DNA of 64,000 bases. Source: Reyranella massiliensis 521. Its GTDB lineage: Bacteria; Pseudomonadota; Alphaproteobacteria; Reyranellales; Reyranellaceae. The position numbers were made by a program, and so were the translations under genes. Positions 51,515-60,726 of this stretch are shown here, one piece after another (the stretch's first letter is position 1; each line of letters starts with the position of its first letter). Location: positions 3,811,488 through 3,875,487 of the forward strand of contig NZ_HE997181.1 in the NCBI RefSeq assembly GCF_000312425.1, written 5' to 3'. The notes below the pieces were generated by a model. It made no database searches. It had not been told where the DNA came from and saw nothing but the letters and a program-made list of their open reading frames with translations.

Positions 51515-51648
51515 GGTGGTGTCTCCGTGAGAATGGTCTGACGGTTGCGCCACCACCACCACGGCGCCGCTCAATTGTAGCAGGGAATGGCGCCATCGGG
51601 GAGCGGAAACCGATCGGTTGCCGCTTCAATCGGACGGACGTCGCCCCG

Positions 51649-51816
51649 TCATGGGGCGAACGGATCGATCTCGCTGACGATCTCCGTTTCGTCGCCGTCG
51701 AACTCGTTGGCGGGCGTGACCGAGAGAGTGCCGTCGCCGGCGCGGAAGATGACGATGACGGCCATCAAGGTGGTGGCGAGGCTGAAGGCGTAGGCGTGCG
51801 CGTCGGGAAAGGACAT
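51649..51816 (-). CDS. Small ICE-associated membrane peptide
   Basis: A 55-residue protein from ATG 51816, preceded by CAGGAG. One hydrophobic helix (YAFSLATTLMAVIVIFRA) is followed by a soluble acidic tail (ANEFDGDETEIVSEIDPF). I recognise it only as a recurrent small ORF of such islands. Single-helix membrane topology is likely. Confidence 0.6.
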   Translation of the reverse strand: MSFPDAHAYAFSLATTLMAVIVIFRAGDGTLSVTPANEFDGDETEIVSEIDPFAP

Positions 51817-52233
51817 TGCTCCGGCTCCTGTTTGAGCGGAGGACCGTCCCCCGCTGACAGGCGCCCGAAGTGTCGGATTGAACGCTGCAATCACCGCGTA
51901 GGCGCAGCCGAAGCGGCGGCATGCTCGCATAGCCGACCCTTTACGGGTTGATGGCGTCAGGCGATCAGTCTGACCAAGGATCAGCGCAGATAAGCGGGGG
52001 TGGTTTTCGCTTCAGGAGCCGCGAGTCTTGCCCTCAAGGAAGGTTTGACCATCGACGTGGCGGGTGACGAGACCCTTTGCGGTCATGGGCGGGAGCCGTC
52101 GACGAGGTCTTCCCCACTTGGAGTCGCAGAAGAGAGAGCTGCGGCGTAACCCTGCCGCGTACCTCTTGCCGCACCTTGCCTCTGAATATATAAAACATTT
52201 ACGAATCGTATATGATGTATGTGGGAGTGCGCA
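51817..52233 (+). promoter_or_regulatory. Gene-free region with AT-rich promoter of the ParD-like gene
   Basis: Only the last 60 bp stand out: an AT-rich stretch with the palindrome TACGA-A-TCGTA (52200-52210) next to a -10-like TATGAT (52211-52216), then GGGAG before ATG 52234. The palindrome overlapping a promoter suits autoregulation by the antitoxin-like protein. The rest (51817-52170) shows no gene. Confidence 0.5.
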
Positions 52234-52446
52234 ATGGGCATCGTCAATATCGAGGATGAGCTCCACGAGCAGCTTCGCCGAGCGAGCAAGGCGTCCTGTC
52301 GATCGATCAATGGCCAGGCGACGTTCTGGATCAGGATCGGCATGCTCTGTGAGCTCAACCCGGGCCTCACCTTCCAGGAGCTTGTGGCGCGTGAGCTGAA
52401 GGCGGCGGGCGTCGACCCTCTTGATCTCGCGGCTGCGGCGGCATGA
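52234..52446 (+). CDS. ParD-like antitoxin-type DNA-binding protein
   Basis: A 70-residue protein: MGIVNIEDELHEQLRRASKA, then SINGQATFWIRIGMLCELNP and QELVARELKAAG. This matches the ParD_like family (ribbon-helix-helix antitoxin-like). Its stop overlaps the methionine aminopeptidase ATG (ATGA, 52443-52446). The pair occurs together on mobile elements. No RelE/ParE-type toxin is present, so the partner is the peptidase. Confidence 0.8.
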   Translation: MGIVNIEDELHEQLRRASKASCRSINGQATFWIRIGMLCELNPGLTFQELVARELKAAGVDPLDLAAAAA

Positions 52447-53234
52447 CGAAGACACCGACTGAGGTGGAGTTGATGGCGGAGTCCGGGCGTCTGCTCGCTT
52501 CCGTGTTCGCGCACCTGGATGGGCTGCCTCTCGCCGGGATGAGCACCCTGCAGGTTAACGACCTCGTCGAGGCGTTCATTGTCGATCAACTTGACGCGAG
52601 ACCTGCAAGCAAGGGCCAGTATGGCTACGGCTTCGTTTTGAACAGTTCAAGAAACGAGGTCGTCTGCCACGGAATCCCGTCGAGTGACGAGGTGCTGCGG
52701 GACGGCGATATCGTCAACTTCGACATCACGCTCGAGAAGCACGGCTATATTGCAGATTCCAGCAAAACTTACTTGATCGGGAATGTGGCGCCCCCATCAA
52801 GGCGGCTCGTTCACACCACCTATGAGGCCATGTGGAAGGGCATCCGCGCCGTGCGCCCGGGTGCAAAGCTTGGCGACATAGGCTTCGCTATCGAGCGGCA
52901 CGCTAAGCGGAACGGCTATTCAGTCGTGCGGGAATACTGCGGCCACGGCATCGGGCGCGAGATGCACGAGGCTCCGCAGGTTCTACATTTTGGGAAGCCG
53001 GGCACCGGTCTTACGCTGCGGGAGGGCATGGTCTTCACGATCGAGCCCATGTTGAACCAAGGGCGCAGGACGGTCCGGACTGAGGACGACGGATGGACCG
53101 TTGTCACAGCGGACAGCAAGCACTCCGCACAGTTTGAGCACACCGTTGCGGTCACTCGTGACGGCGTCCGCGTGTTGACGTTGCGTTCGGACGAGGCACG
53201 GTCCGCCGCCGCTATGCGCGGCGTAGGCGCATAG
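52443..53234 (+). CDS. map: Type I methionine aminopeptidase, accessory copy
   Basis: A 263-residue protein. Metal ligands in order: Asp in NFDITLE, Asp in ADSSKTY, His in CGHGIG, Glu in FTIEPML and Glu in AQFEHTVAV. Substrate-pocket residues (NEVVCHGIP) are also present. It removes initiator Met from nascent proteins. Coupling to a ParD-like protein and location on an ICE argue it is not the housekeeping copy. Confidence 0.93.
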   Translation: MTKTPTEVELMAESGRLLASVFAHLDGLPLAGMSTLQVNDLVEAFIVDQLDARPASKGQYGYGFVLNSSRNEVVCHGIPSSDEVLRDGDIVNFDITLEKHGYIADSSKTYLIGNVAPPSRRLVHTTYEAMWKGIRAVRPGAKLGDIGFAIERHAKRNGYSVVREYCGHGIGREMHEAPQVLHFGKPGTGLTLREGMVFTIEPMLNQGRRTVRTEDDGWTVVTADSKHSAQFEHTVAVTRDGVRVLTLRSDEARSAAAMRGVGA

Positions 53235-53284
53235 ACCCTCTAACGCCAGCAAACTACCGAGACCGTCGAGGCTGAGGGCGGCGC

Positions 53285-54211
53285 TCACGCGCCGCCCGAT
53301 CCGAACCGATAGACCGGAATGCCCAGCTTGCGGGCCTTGTCGGCGAGATTGTCCTGAATGCCGGTGCCGGGGAAGATCACGACACCGATCGGCATGACGG
53401 TCAGCATCTGATCGTTGCGCTTGAAGGGCGCGGCCTTGCCGTGCTTCGTCCAGTCGGGCTTGAAGGCGACCTGCGGCACCTTGCGAGTGTCGGCCCAGCG
53501 GGCGGCGATCTTCTCGGCGCCTTTGGGCGTACCGCCGTGCATCAACACCATGTCGGGGTGCTTGGCGTGGATCTGGTCGAGCTTGGCCCAGATGGCTTGG
53601 TGGTCGGTGGTGTCGCCGCCGGAGAAGGCGATCTTCGGCCCGGCCGGAACCAGCACCTCGGTTTCCGCGCGTCGCTTGGCGGCGAGGAAGTCGCGGCTGT
53701 CGATCATCGCGGCGGTGAGATGGCAATGGCTGACCCGTGATCCGGTCCGGGGCGACCACGGCGAGCCGGTGACGCGAAGGTAATGCTCGGCTGCGCTTTC
53801 GCGGAAGACCTCTAGGCTGTCGCGGCGTTCGATGAGGCTCCTGCCCATGTCGATCAGGTTCTCGAGCTGCAGCGACTTGACCTCGGAGCCGTCCTGTTCG
53901 CGCTGGAGGCGCTTCTGGCCCTGCTCGTTGTCGTCGAGCGTATCCTCGACGCGGCTGACGGCGCGGTGGAACATATTGACGGTCGACCAGAGCAGTTCGC
54001 CCAGGTCGTGATCGAGGCTGGTGTCTGCCAGGGTGGCGATGAGGGCGTCGAAGATGTCTGCGACAGCGCCTTCGATGACGCGGTCTTCCGGAACCGGGCG
54101 GGGATCGGGTTCGTCCTCGGAGGGGCGATAGCCGTAAAGCTGGAGTTCCTGCAGCATGTCGTCAGTCGGGGACGAGTCGTGATGCGGTTCGAAGTCGTCG
54201 TGCTCGTTCAT
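53285..54211 (-). CDS. DUF2493 (SLOG-superfamily) protein
   Basis: A 308-residue protein. The C-terminal GPKIAFSGGDTTDHQAIWAK, then MVLMHGGTPKGAEKIAARWA and PIGVVIFPGTGIQDNLADKA, is the DUF2493/YspA-type SLOG domain, a Rossmann-like fold that binds nucleotide-derived ligands in some defence and signalling systems. The first 170 residues are acidic and helical. ATG 54211 has the same leader as DUF736 upstream. Confidence 0.87.
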   Translation of the reverse strand: MNEHDDFEPHHDSSPTDDMLQELQLYGYRPSEDEPDPRPVPEDRVIEGAVADIFDALIATLADTSLDHDLGELLWSTVNMFHRAVSRVEDTLDDNEQGQKRLQREQDGSEVKSLQLENLIDMGRSLIERRDSLEVFRESAAEHYLRVTGSPWSPRTGSRVSHCHLTAAMIDSRDFLAAKRRAETEVLVPAGPKIAFSGGDTTDHQAIWAKLDQIHAKHPDMVLMHGGTPKGAEKIAARWADTRKVPQVAFKPDWTKHGKAAPFKRNDQMLTVMPIGVVIFPGTGIQDNLADKARKLGIPVYRFGSGGA

Positions 54212-54350
54212 GGGATGCTCCGTCGGTTGGACCGCGACCGCGGCCTTCATGGCGACGAAGCCGTCGGACGGGTCGGACCTGCACCCGGAGCAAGGCGCAG
54301 GGCCGAAGCGTCAGCGGAGGATGGCAGAGGCCGGCGATTTTGGTTCGCGA
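54212..54350 (-). promoter_or_regulatory. Conserved leader, copy B (upstream of DUF2493)
   Basis: CGAAGCGTCAGCGGAGGATG lies within it, followed by GGC and then GATTTTGGTTCGCGA, matching copy A at 50571-50640 with few changes. The GCGGAGGATG element starts at 54314, 103 bp from the DUF2493 start, as in copy A. Shared sequence in non-coding DNA at fixed distance implies shared regulation. Confidence 0.6.
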
Positions 54351-54372
54351 TGGAAAGGGGCGGGTCCGGGGT

Positions 54373-54396
54373 CCCCATGCGGCCTACCGCATGGGG
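54373..54396. other. Strong GC-rich hairpin
   Basis: CCCCATGCGG (54373-54382), loop CCTA, CCGCATGGGG (54387-54396): a perfect 10-bp stem with a tetraloop. It lies in the gene-free 54212-54553 interval between the toprim gene end and the DUF2493 leader. No T-run on either side, so a simple intrinsic terminator is unlikely. Confidence 0.55.
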
Positions 54397-54553
54397 TGGA
54401 CATGCGCCGCCGGAAAATCGTCGGCCGCAGCCATTGCCGATCCGGCCCGGCTGACGGCCGATCGCCCTCTCGAAGGCCGAGGCGCGGTCCCTCTGACGGA
54501 TCCAGCAGCTAGCGAGCATGGCGGCGCCGGGCCGCCTCGCCTTCAGATACCGG

Positions 54554-55597
54554 CTATGCTGCGATCGCCATGAAGCGGGCGACGTCTTGGGGGGCGAGCT
54601 GCACGCGGATTCCGGACCGTAGCGCATCCAGCCCAAGCAGGCGCAGATCTTCGTTGCAGTCCCCGAGCACCGGCGAGAGCACGATCGCCTCGATCCCGGC
54701 CGCGTTGGCGCGTTCGATCAGATTGTCCCCCGCGCCGTCTCCTGCCGGGTCGTTGTCGCGGACGATGTACAGTCTACGAAGCGCCGACGGGAACAGGATG
54801 GCGGCAAGGTGCGCTGCGGAGAGCGCGGGCGCGATCGCCATGTCGGGCACGACCTGACGCAGCGACAGCATGGTTTCGATGCCTTCGCCTGCCGCCATCA
54901 CGTCGCCCGGCACGCCGATGCGGACTGCAGCGCCAAGCAGATTGCCCATCGCCTTGCGCTGCGTGTCGATCGGCGCCTTGTCGGAGCCATCCGGTGCGAG
55001 CCAGGTGCGGTGCGCTCCGGTGATCGTGCCGCCCAGATCGGTGACGGCGGCGATCATCGCCGGCCAGATCTCGGTCGGGCCGTCGTCCTCGGGACGATAA
55101 TAGCACCTCGGATGAAAGCGCAAGCTTCCGGTTCCGTGCAAAGCCGTAATCCCGCGTTTGCGGAGATACGTTTCCACGAGGGTGCCCGCGATCGGCTGCG
55201 ACATGGCGAAGAGGCGGCGCGCAGCTTCGGACGATCCCGATGGGGTTGGCGCTCTGCCCTGTCGCGATGGCGCCGGCAGCGGTTCGGGTTGCGGCATGCT
55301 GAGGAAGCTGCGCGCTTCTTCGACGACATCGGTGAAGTCGATGAGGCCGAGCGATTCCCGGATCACGTCGAGCAGGTCGCCATGCTCGCCGGTGGCCGCA
55401 TCATTCCATTTGCCCGCTGGCCCCTTGGGCGTGTCGCGGAGCCGCACGAACATCGAGCGGCCCTTGGTGTTGCGGACGTCGCCGACCTGCCAATAGCCGC
55501 CCTGACGGCGGCCGTTGGAAAGATAGTGGCGGCAGACCGCCTCGGCCTGTCGGCCGAGACGATGTGCCAGATCGGAGGCATCGATCCGAGCCATCAT
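54554..55597 (-). CDS. Toprim-domain (primase/DnaG-like) protein
   Basis: A 347-residue protein. The middle contains GTGSLRFHPRCYYRPE; the toprim part reads VMAAGEGIETMLSLRQVVPD (conserved Glu) and LYIVRDNDPAGDGAGDNLI (DxD). These form the metal site of P4-type primases and related toprim proteins. ATG 55597 overlaps the upstream stop. It may prime replication of the element or the strand received after transfer. Confidence 0.87.
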   Translation of the reverse strand: MMARIDASDLAHRLGRQAEAVCRHYLSNGRRQGGYWQVGDVRNTKGRSMFVRLRDTPKGPAGKWNDAATGEHGDLLDVIRESLGLIDFTDVVEEARSFLSMPQPEPLPAPSRQGRAPTPSGSSEAARRLFAMSQPIAGTLVETYLRKRGITALHGTGSLRFHPRCYYRPEDDGPTEIWPAMIAAVTDLGGTITGAHRTWLAPDGSDKAPIDTQRKAMGNLLGAAVRIGVPGDVMAAGEGIETMLSLRQVVPDMAIAPALSAAHLAAILFPSALRRLYIVRDNDPAGDGAGDNLIERANAAGIEAIVLSPVLGDCNEDLRLLGLDALRSGIRVQLAPQDVARFMAIAA

Positions 55598-58500
55598 GCC
55601 GCCAACCGCTCGGAGATGCCGGTCAGTGGATAGGTGTCGAGCAGTCTTTCGAGGACGGCCGGCCCGGTCGCATCGATGGGCACGAAGAAGCGCAGCTTCC
55701 ACGAGATGATCTCGCTATACAGCCCGTAGCTCCGCAGCCGGTCGCGCATAGCGTCCGTGAAACCGGAGAGTTCGATGCGGTTTGCGCCCATCACACGGAC
55801 ACGGCGAAGCTGAAGACCTTCGGCGAGGTCGAGGATGGTGCGGCCGTCGATCAGGGCCGCATAGGCGTCCTCCGCGCCGAGGTTGGTCGCGCCGGTCGAG
55901 GCGGCGTTGGCGGCCCAGGCCGGTGAGACGCGTCGGCCGATGATGCGCTCGCCGTCGTCGGTCTGAAGGCGATAGACGCGCGTCGACTCGTTGGGCAGGC
56001 GCTTCCAGACGGGCAGCAATAGGCCGCTGACCATATGGATCGTGCTCTCGGTGAAAGCCGGGACCTCCGACACCTCGCGCTGCCAGATGGCGGCGAAGGT
56101 CTCGCGATCAGCCTCCTGCCAGTGGCTGTCGGCCATCATCTTCAGCGAGGCGTGATGCTGCTCCATCGGCCGGATCAGCCGCACGCGCCGTTCGATCTCG
56201 CCGTCGTCGAGCATGAGCGACGGCGCAGGGATCTGCACGGCGGTTCGGCCAGAGCGCTCATTCACGAGCAGCCGGGCATGCGGATCGTCCAGCCAGGCCA
56301 GCGCGGTGTCCGTCGATGTCGGTCGATTGCGACGGCGCTCGACAAGGCTGAGAAGACGCGCCTCCGCACCCGTCGCCGGATGGGTGTAGATGGTGGTCCG
56401 CTCGGTGACGACGAAGCTCTCCGCCGTCAGCGTTTCCAGGCCGACGTCATAGACGCCGCTGGCGATGGCGCCCGCCACCTTCGCCTCGAGCAACATTTCG
56501 AAGGCGGTGAACAGGATACCTTGCAGCTCGATGGTGAGCGCGAGCAGCCGGTTGAGGAAGGTCGTGATCGGCGGCAGCTCGTCCTTGATGCCGCCCTCGT
56601 CCATCAGTTTCAGGCCGGTGGCGTCCTCGAAACGCTGGAGCGAGCAGCCTTCGACCTTGCCCCGCACGATCTGGAGATAGAGCTGGCGAAGGGCATCGCG
56701 AGCGTAGCTCGATTCCAGATTGTCCTCAGGCCGGAACAAGCCCTGTCCGCCGGTCTGGCGCTGGCCGCGCGTGATCGCGCCTAGCGTATCGAGGCGGCGG
56801 GCGATGGTGGAGAGGAAGCGCTTCTCCGCCTTCACGTCCGTCGCGATGGGCCGGAACAGCGGCGGTTGGGCCTGGTTGGTGCGGTTCGTCCGACCGAGGC
56901 CCTGGATCGCGGCGTCGGCTTTCCAGCCCGGCTCCAGCAGGTAGTGAACGCGCAGGCGCTGGTTCCGGGCGGAGAGTTCGGCGTGATAGCTGCGTCCCGT
57001 ACCGCCCGCGTCGGAGAAGACGAGGATGCGCTTCTGATCGTCCATGAAGGCGCTGGTCTCGGCGAGGTTCGCCGATGGCGCGCGGTTCTCGACCACGAGG
57101 CAATGGCCCTTGCGCACGATGCGCCGCGATCGGCCCGTCACCTCCGCGACCATCTCCGTGCCGAACCGCTGCACGATCTGGTCGAGCGCACCGGGCACCG
57201 GCGGCAGCGAAGCGAGCCGTTCGATCAGATCGTTGCGTCGGGCGACGGCCTCCCGGCTCTCGACAGGTTGGCCATCCCGATAGACCGGGCGCGACGACAG
57301 ATTGCCCTCCGAGTCGGTGAAGGGCTCGTAGAGCTGGACCGGGAAGGAATGGGCGAGATAGTCCAGGACGTATTCCCGCGGCGTGATGTCCACGCGCACA
57401 TCGTTCCATTCCTCGGTCGGGATCTCCGCGAGCCGACGTTCCATCAAGGCTTCGCCGGTCGAAACGATCTGGATCACGGCGGCATGGCCCGCATCGAGAT
57501 CGCCTTCGATCGAACGGATCAGCGTCGGCGTCTTCATCGACGTGAGCAGATGGCCGAAGAAGCGCTGCTTGGCGGACTCGAACGCCGAGCGAGCGGCGGA
57601 CTTCGCCTGCTTGTTCAGCGTGCCGTCGCTGCCGGTGATGTTGGCGGCCTGCATCGCCGCGTCGAGATTATTATGGATGAGCGCGAAGGCCCCGGCGTAG
57701 GCGTCATAGATGCCGCGCTGTTCGTCGGTGAGCTGGTGTTCGATCAGCTCGTATTGGACGCCGTCATAGGAGAGCGACCGGGCGGTGTAGAGCCCGAGCG
57801 AACGCAGATCGCGCGCGAGCACCTCCATGGCCGCGACGCCGCCGTCCTCGATGGCTTCGACGAATTCGGCGCGGGTGGCGAAGGGAAAGTCCTCGCCGCC
57901 CCAGAGGCCGAGCCGCTGCGCATAGGCGAGATTGTGGACAGTGGTGGCGCCGGTGGCGGAAACATAGGTCACACGCGCGTTCGGCAAGGCGTGCTGAAGG
58001 CGCAAGCCTGCGCGGCCCTGCTGCGAGGCGGCGACATCGCCGCGTTCTCCTTTGCCGCCAGCGGCGTTCTGCATGGCGTGCGCCTCGTCGAAGATGATGG
58101 CTCCATCGAAATCGGAGCCCAACCAATCGACGATCTGCCGGACGCGCGAAACCTTCTCGCCGCGGTCGTCGGAGCGTAGCGTGGCGTAGGTCGTAAATAG
58201 GATGCCTTCCGACAAGGTGATGGGCTTGCCCTGCGGGAAGCGCGAGAGCGGCGTGACCAGCAGCCGTTCCATGCCGAGAGCCGACCAGTCGCGCTGAGCG
58301 TCCTCGATCAGCTTGTCGGATTTCGAGACCCAGACCGCCTTGCGGCGACCGCGCAGCCAGTTGTCGAGGATGATGCCCGCTGACTGACGACCCTTGCCGG
58401 CGCCGGTCCCGTCGCCGAGCATGTAGCCGCGCCGGAAGCGCACGGCGTTTTCGGCCTCGGGCGGAGCAGCCTTCACGAGATCGAAGGTCTCATCGACCGT

Positions 58501-59925
58501 CCATGATCCGGTGAGGAAGTCGGAATGGGCTTCGCCGGCGAAGATGACGGTTTCGAGCTGGGCGTCCGAAAGAAGATCGCAGATGTTCGCCGGCAGCATC
58601 GGCCGGTAGCTCGGCTTGGGCGGCGCGATGCTGGCCATGGCCGCCGATTGCACGAGCTTGGTCGGATGCGATTGTGCGCCGGGGATGCGGATCGACTGCA
58701 ATCCGTATTCTTCGTAGATCGCATCGGTGAGGCGCGCGCCCTCGGGCGGCGTCCAGTCGATGGTCTCATAGGCGAGTTCGACGCCCTCCGGCTCGATGGC
58801 GAGCGACGCGGATGGGCGAGGCGCCGAGGCGCGCGCGAGATAGCCGCGCACAGTACGCGGCGACGCGGCTAGGCTGGCAGGCTGAGCCGCTGGCGTCGGC
58901 ATGGCAAGGCGCGAGGGGACCTGAGCCTCGATCCAGCCGAGCAAGGTGGCGACATCGGGCGCGACGCCCGCAGAGGTCGGGAAGACGGTCGGATCGTCCG
59001 CCGGGAGCTTGTCGATCACGGTCAGCCGGGTTTCGATCGTCGTGCCATGGCGGGCGTAGACCGAGTCGTCGATCGCCGCGGTGAAGGCGACGCGGCCGCG
59101 CTCCTGAAGCCGCCTGAAGGCGTCGGACCAGGCTGGAGTCTCAGGCCCGAGGTTCGCGCCGGTGATCGTGACCAGGCGGCCGCCATCGGCGAGACGCGCG
59201 AGAGCGGAGGCGACATGGCAATAGGCAGCGTCGGCCATGCGGCCGGAGACATTGGCCATGGCCGAGAACGGCGGGTTCATGATGACGACGGTGGGTGCGG
59301 CGGTCGGCGGGAGATGATCGTCGATCTGGGCCGCGTCGAAACGCGAGATGGCGACGGCCGGGAAGAGCGCGGCGAGCAGATCGGCGCGAGCGTCAGCCAA
59401 CTCGTTGAGGAGGAGTGCGCCGCCGCTGATCTGGGCGAGGATCGCGAGCAGCCCGGTGCCGGCCGAGGGTTCAAGCACGATGTCGCGCGGCATGATTGCG
59501 GCCGCGGTCACGGCAGCGAGCCCAAGCGGCGTCGGCGTCGAGAATTGCTGCAACGCCTGGCTTTCCTCGGAGCGGCGCGTGTGCGTCGGCAGGAGTCCGG
59601 CGATTTTCGTGATGGCGGAAAGCCGTGCAGCCGGAGAAGCGGCTTTACGGAAAAGCGCCCTGCCGTACTTCTGGAGGAAGAGGACGGTCGCAGCCTCGCA
59701 GGCGTCATAGGCCGTCTTCCAGGTCCAGGCGCCGGTCGTATCCGACGCGCCGAACGCCGCTTCCATCGCACTGCGCAGCGCTGCGGCGTCGATGCGTTCG
59801 CCGCGTTCGAGGTGAACCACAAGGCGTTGGGCCGCGCCGAAGGCGGCGGCCTCTGCGGCGGGAACGGGAGCGACATGAGGGAATGCGGCGGCGTCGGCCG
59901 CCGCTGACGTCAAAGCCAGGGTCAT
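55594..59925 (-). CDS. Giant methylase-helicase (strawberry notch-like SNF2 protein)
   Basis: A 1443-residue protein. N-terminal N6-methylase-like domain: LEPSAGTGLLAILAQ (motif I, about residues 155-170) and VIMNPPFSAMA (motif IV, about 215-225). Central helicase domain: GDGTGAGKGRQSAGIIL (Walker A) and IIFDEAHAMQNAAGG (DEAH). Strawberry notch-type C-terminal domain: SDAGGTGRSYHAEL and AIQGLGRTNRTNQAQPP. The combination is found on ICEs and some phages. Proposed roles are protection of the element from restriction or chromatin-like remodelling; none is proven here. ATG 59925 is used because longer frames lack homology. Confidence 0.9.
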   Translation of the reverse strand: MTLALTSAAADAAAFPHVAPVPAAEAAAFGAAQRLVVHLERGERIDAAALRSAMEAAFGASDTTGAWTWKTAYDACEAATVLFLQKYGRALFRKAASPAARLSAITKIAGLLPTHTRRSEESQALQQFSTPTPLGLAAVTAAAIMPRDIVLEPSAGTGLLAILAQISGGALLLNELADARADLLAALFPAVAISRFDAAQIDDHLPPTAAPTVVIMNPPFSAMANVSGRMADAAYCHVASALARLADGGRLVTITGANLGPETPAWSDAFRRLQERGRVAFTAAIDDSVYARHGTTIETRLTVIDKLPADDPTVFPTSAGVAPDVATLLGWIEAQVPSRLAMPTPAAQPASLAASPRTVRGYLARASAPRPSASLAIEPEGVELAYETIDWTPPEGARLTDAIYEEYGLQSIRIPGAQSHPTKLVQSAAMASIAPPKPSYRPMLPANICDLLSDAQLETVIFAGEAHSDFLTGSWTVDETFDLVKAAPPEAENAVRFRRGYMLGDGTGAGKGRQSAGIILDNWLRGRRKAVWVSKSDKLIEDAQRDWSALGMERLLVTPLSRFPQGKPITLSEGILFTTYATLRSDDRGEKVSRVRQIVDWLGSDFDGAIIFDEAHAMQNAAGGKGERGDVAASQQGRAGLRLQHALPNARVTYVSATGATTVHNLAYAQRLGLWGGEDFPFATRAEFVEAIEDGGVAAMEVLARDLRSLGLYTARSLSYDGVQYELIEHQLTDEQRGIYDAYAGAFALIHNNLDAAMQAANITGSDGTLNKQAKSAARSAFESAKQRFFGHLLTSMKTPTLIRSIEGDLDAGHAAVIQIVSTGEALMERRLAEIPTEEWNDVRVDITPREYVLDYLAHSFPVQLYEPFTDSEGNLSSRPVYRDGQPVESREAVARRNDLIERLASLPPVPGALDQIVQRFGTEMVAEVTGRSRRIVRKGHCLVVENRAPSANLAETSAFMDDQKRILVFSDAGGTGRSYHAELSARNQRLRVHYLLEPGWKADAAIQGLGRTNRTNQAQPPLFRPIATDVKAEKRFLSTIARRLDTLGAITRGQRQTGGQGLFRPEDNLESSYARDALRQLYLQIVRGKVEGCSLQRFEDATGLKLMDEGGIKDELPPITTFLNRLLALTIELQGILFTAFEMLLEAKVAGAIASGVYDVGLETLTAESFVVTERTTIYTHPATGAEARLLSLVERRRNRPTSTDTALAWLDDPHARLLVNERSGRTAVQIPAPSLMLDDGEIERRVRLIRPMEQHHASLKMMADSHWQEADRETFAAIWQREVSEVPAFTESTIHMVSGLLLPVWKRLPNESTRVYRLQTDDGERIIGRRVSPAWAANAASTGATNLGAEDAYAALIDGRTILDLAEGLQLRRVRVMGANRIELSGFTDAMRDRLRSYGLYSEIISWKLRFFVPIDATGPAVLERLLDTYPLTGISERLAA

Positions 59926-60047
59926 GGGAAAAGCCTCGGGAGAGCGGAAGGGACAAGCCCGCGCGGCGCTCTCTCTCAACCGCCCGGACTCGTCCTGTCC
60001 CGGCGGTCCTCTCCCTCTCAAGGGACTCGCAATGGCTCACATGAAAA

Positions 60048-60076
60048 AAGCGCCCAACCGCGAAGGCTGGGCGCTT
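60048..60076 (-). terminator. Rho-independent terminator
   Basis: AAGCGCCCA (60048-60056) pairs with TGGGCGCTT (60068-60076). Transcribed on the minus strand it is followed by TTTTTTCATG-like T-rich sequence, and it begins a few bp after the stop of the 60082-60726 gene. A textbook hairpin with T-tail. Confidence 0.8.
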
Positions 60077-60081
60077 GGACA

Positions 60082-60726
60082 TCAACCGAACCGGCGACCG
60101 GCCTCGGTGAAGGTGTAGTCGTTGCCGACGATGGATTCGTCGATCGCCTCGTCCGAGGTCAGGTGCTCATATTCGCGTTCGAGTTGGCGGTAGAGCCACC
60201 GGGCGAGGTCGCGCAGCGTCTCGGTGACGGCTTCTTCCGCACCGTCGGTCATGGGCTGCCAGGTCGGACTGTCGCGTTCCACAGAAACCGACATGCAGTA
60301 TTCGTGATAGCAGCGCCCGCCATGCGTGGTTTCGGCGCGGAGCTGGAAGAAATTGCGCTGCTGCACAGCCTGAAGCGCATCAGCGATGCGGTGAAGGGCT
60401 TCGTCGTGCGGGGCATAATCGCGCAAGGCCTTCGGCGCGCCCTTGCGATAGCGATAATGAGCCTCGAAACAGGCGCCGTCGCCCTGGCTCCAGAAGCCGC
60501 TGAACCAGATGCAAGGCTCCTGGCGGCTGCCGCCGCCATAGAGCCGCACCGGCCGGGTCTTGAAGGACAGGCCGAGGATTTCGCCGATGCGGACGAAGTC
60601 GTCATAGACGAATTCGTACCAATCGTGCTCGAAGCCGATCTCGCGATACCAGGATCGGGCTTTCTCCTTGGCGGAATCGGAGAGTTCGGCGAGCCGATAG
60701 ACGGTGGTTTCGATGATCTCAGGCAT
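60082..60726 (-). CDS. Uncharacterised ICE protein, possible antitoxin/antirestriction type
   Basis: A 214-residue protein: MPEIIETTVYRLAELSDSAK, then FEHDWYEFVYDDFVRIGEIL and PCIWFSGFWSQGDGACFEAH. It is rich in Trp, Tyr and acidic residues, as are DNA-mimic or phage-type accessory proteins, but I recognise only that this family recurs on alphaproteobacterial ICEs and phages. The start overlaps the preceding gene by 8 bp. It ends at a terminator. Confidence 0.7.
   Translation of the reverse strand: MPEIIETTVYRLAELSDSAKEKARSWYREIGFEHDWYEFVYDDFVRIGEILGLSFKTRPVRLYGGGSRQEPCIWFSGFWSQGDGACFEAHYRYRKGAPKALRDYAPHDEALHRIADALQAVQQRNFFQLRAETTHGGRCYHEYCMSVSVERDSPTWQPMTDGAEEAVTETLRDLARWLYRQLEREYEHLTSDEAIDESIVGNDYTFTEAGRRFG

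Noticed and set aside
56866..58179. 437-codon open frame antisense to the methylase-helicase gene
   Set aside because: Same reason: shadow of a high-GC gene; the opposite strand has clear Walker and DEAH motifs.
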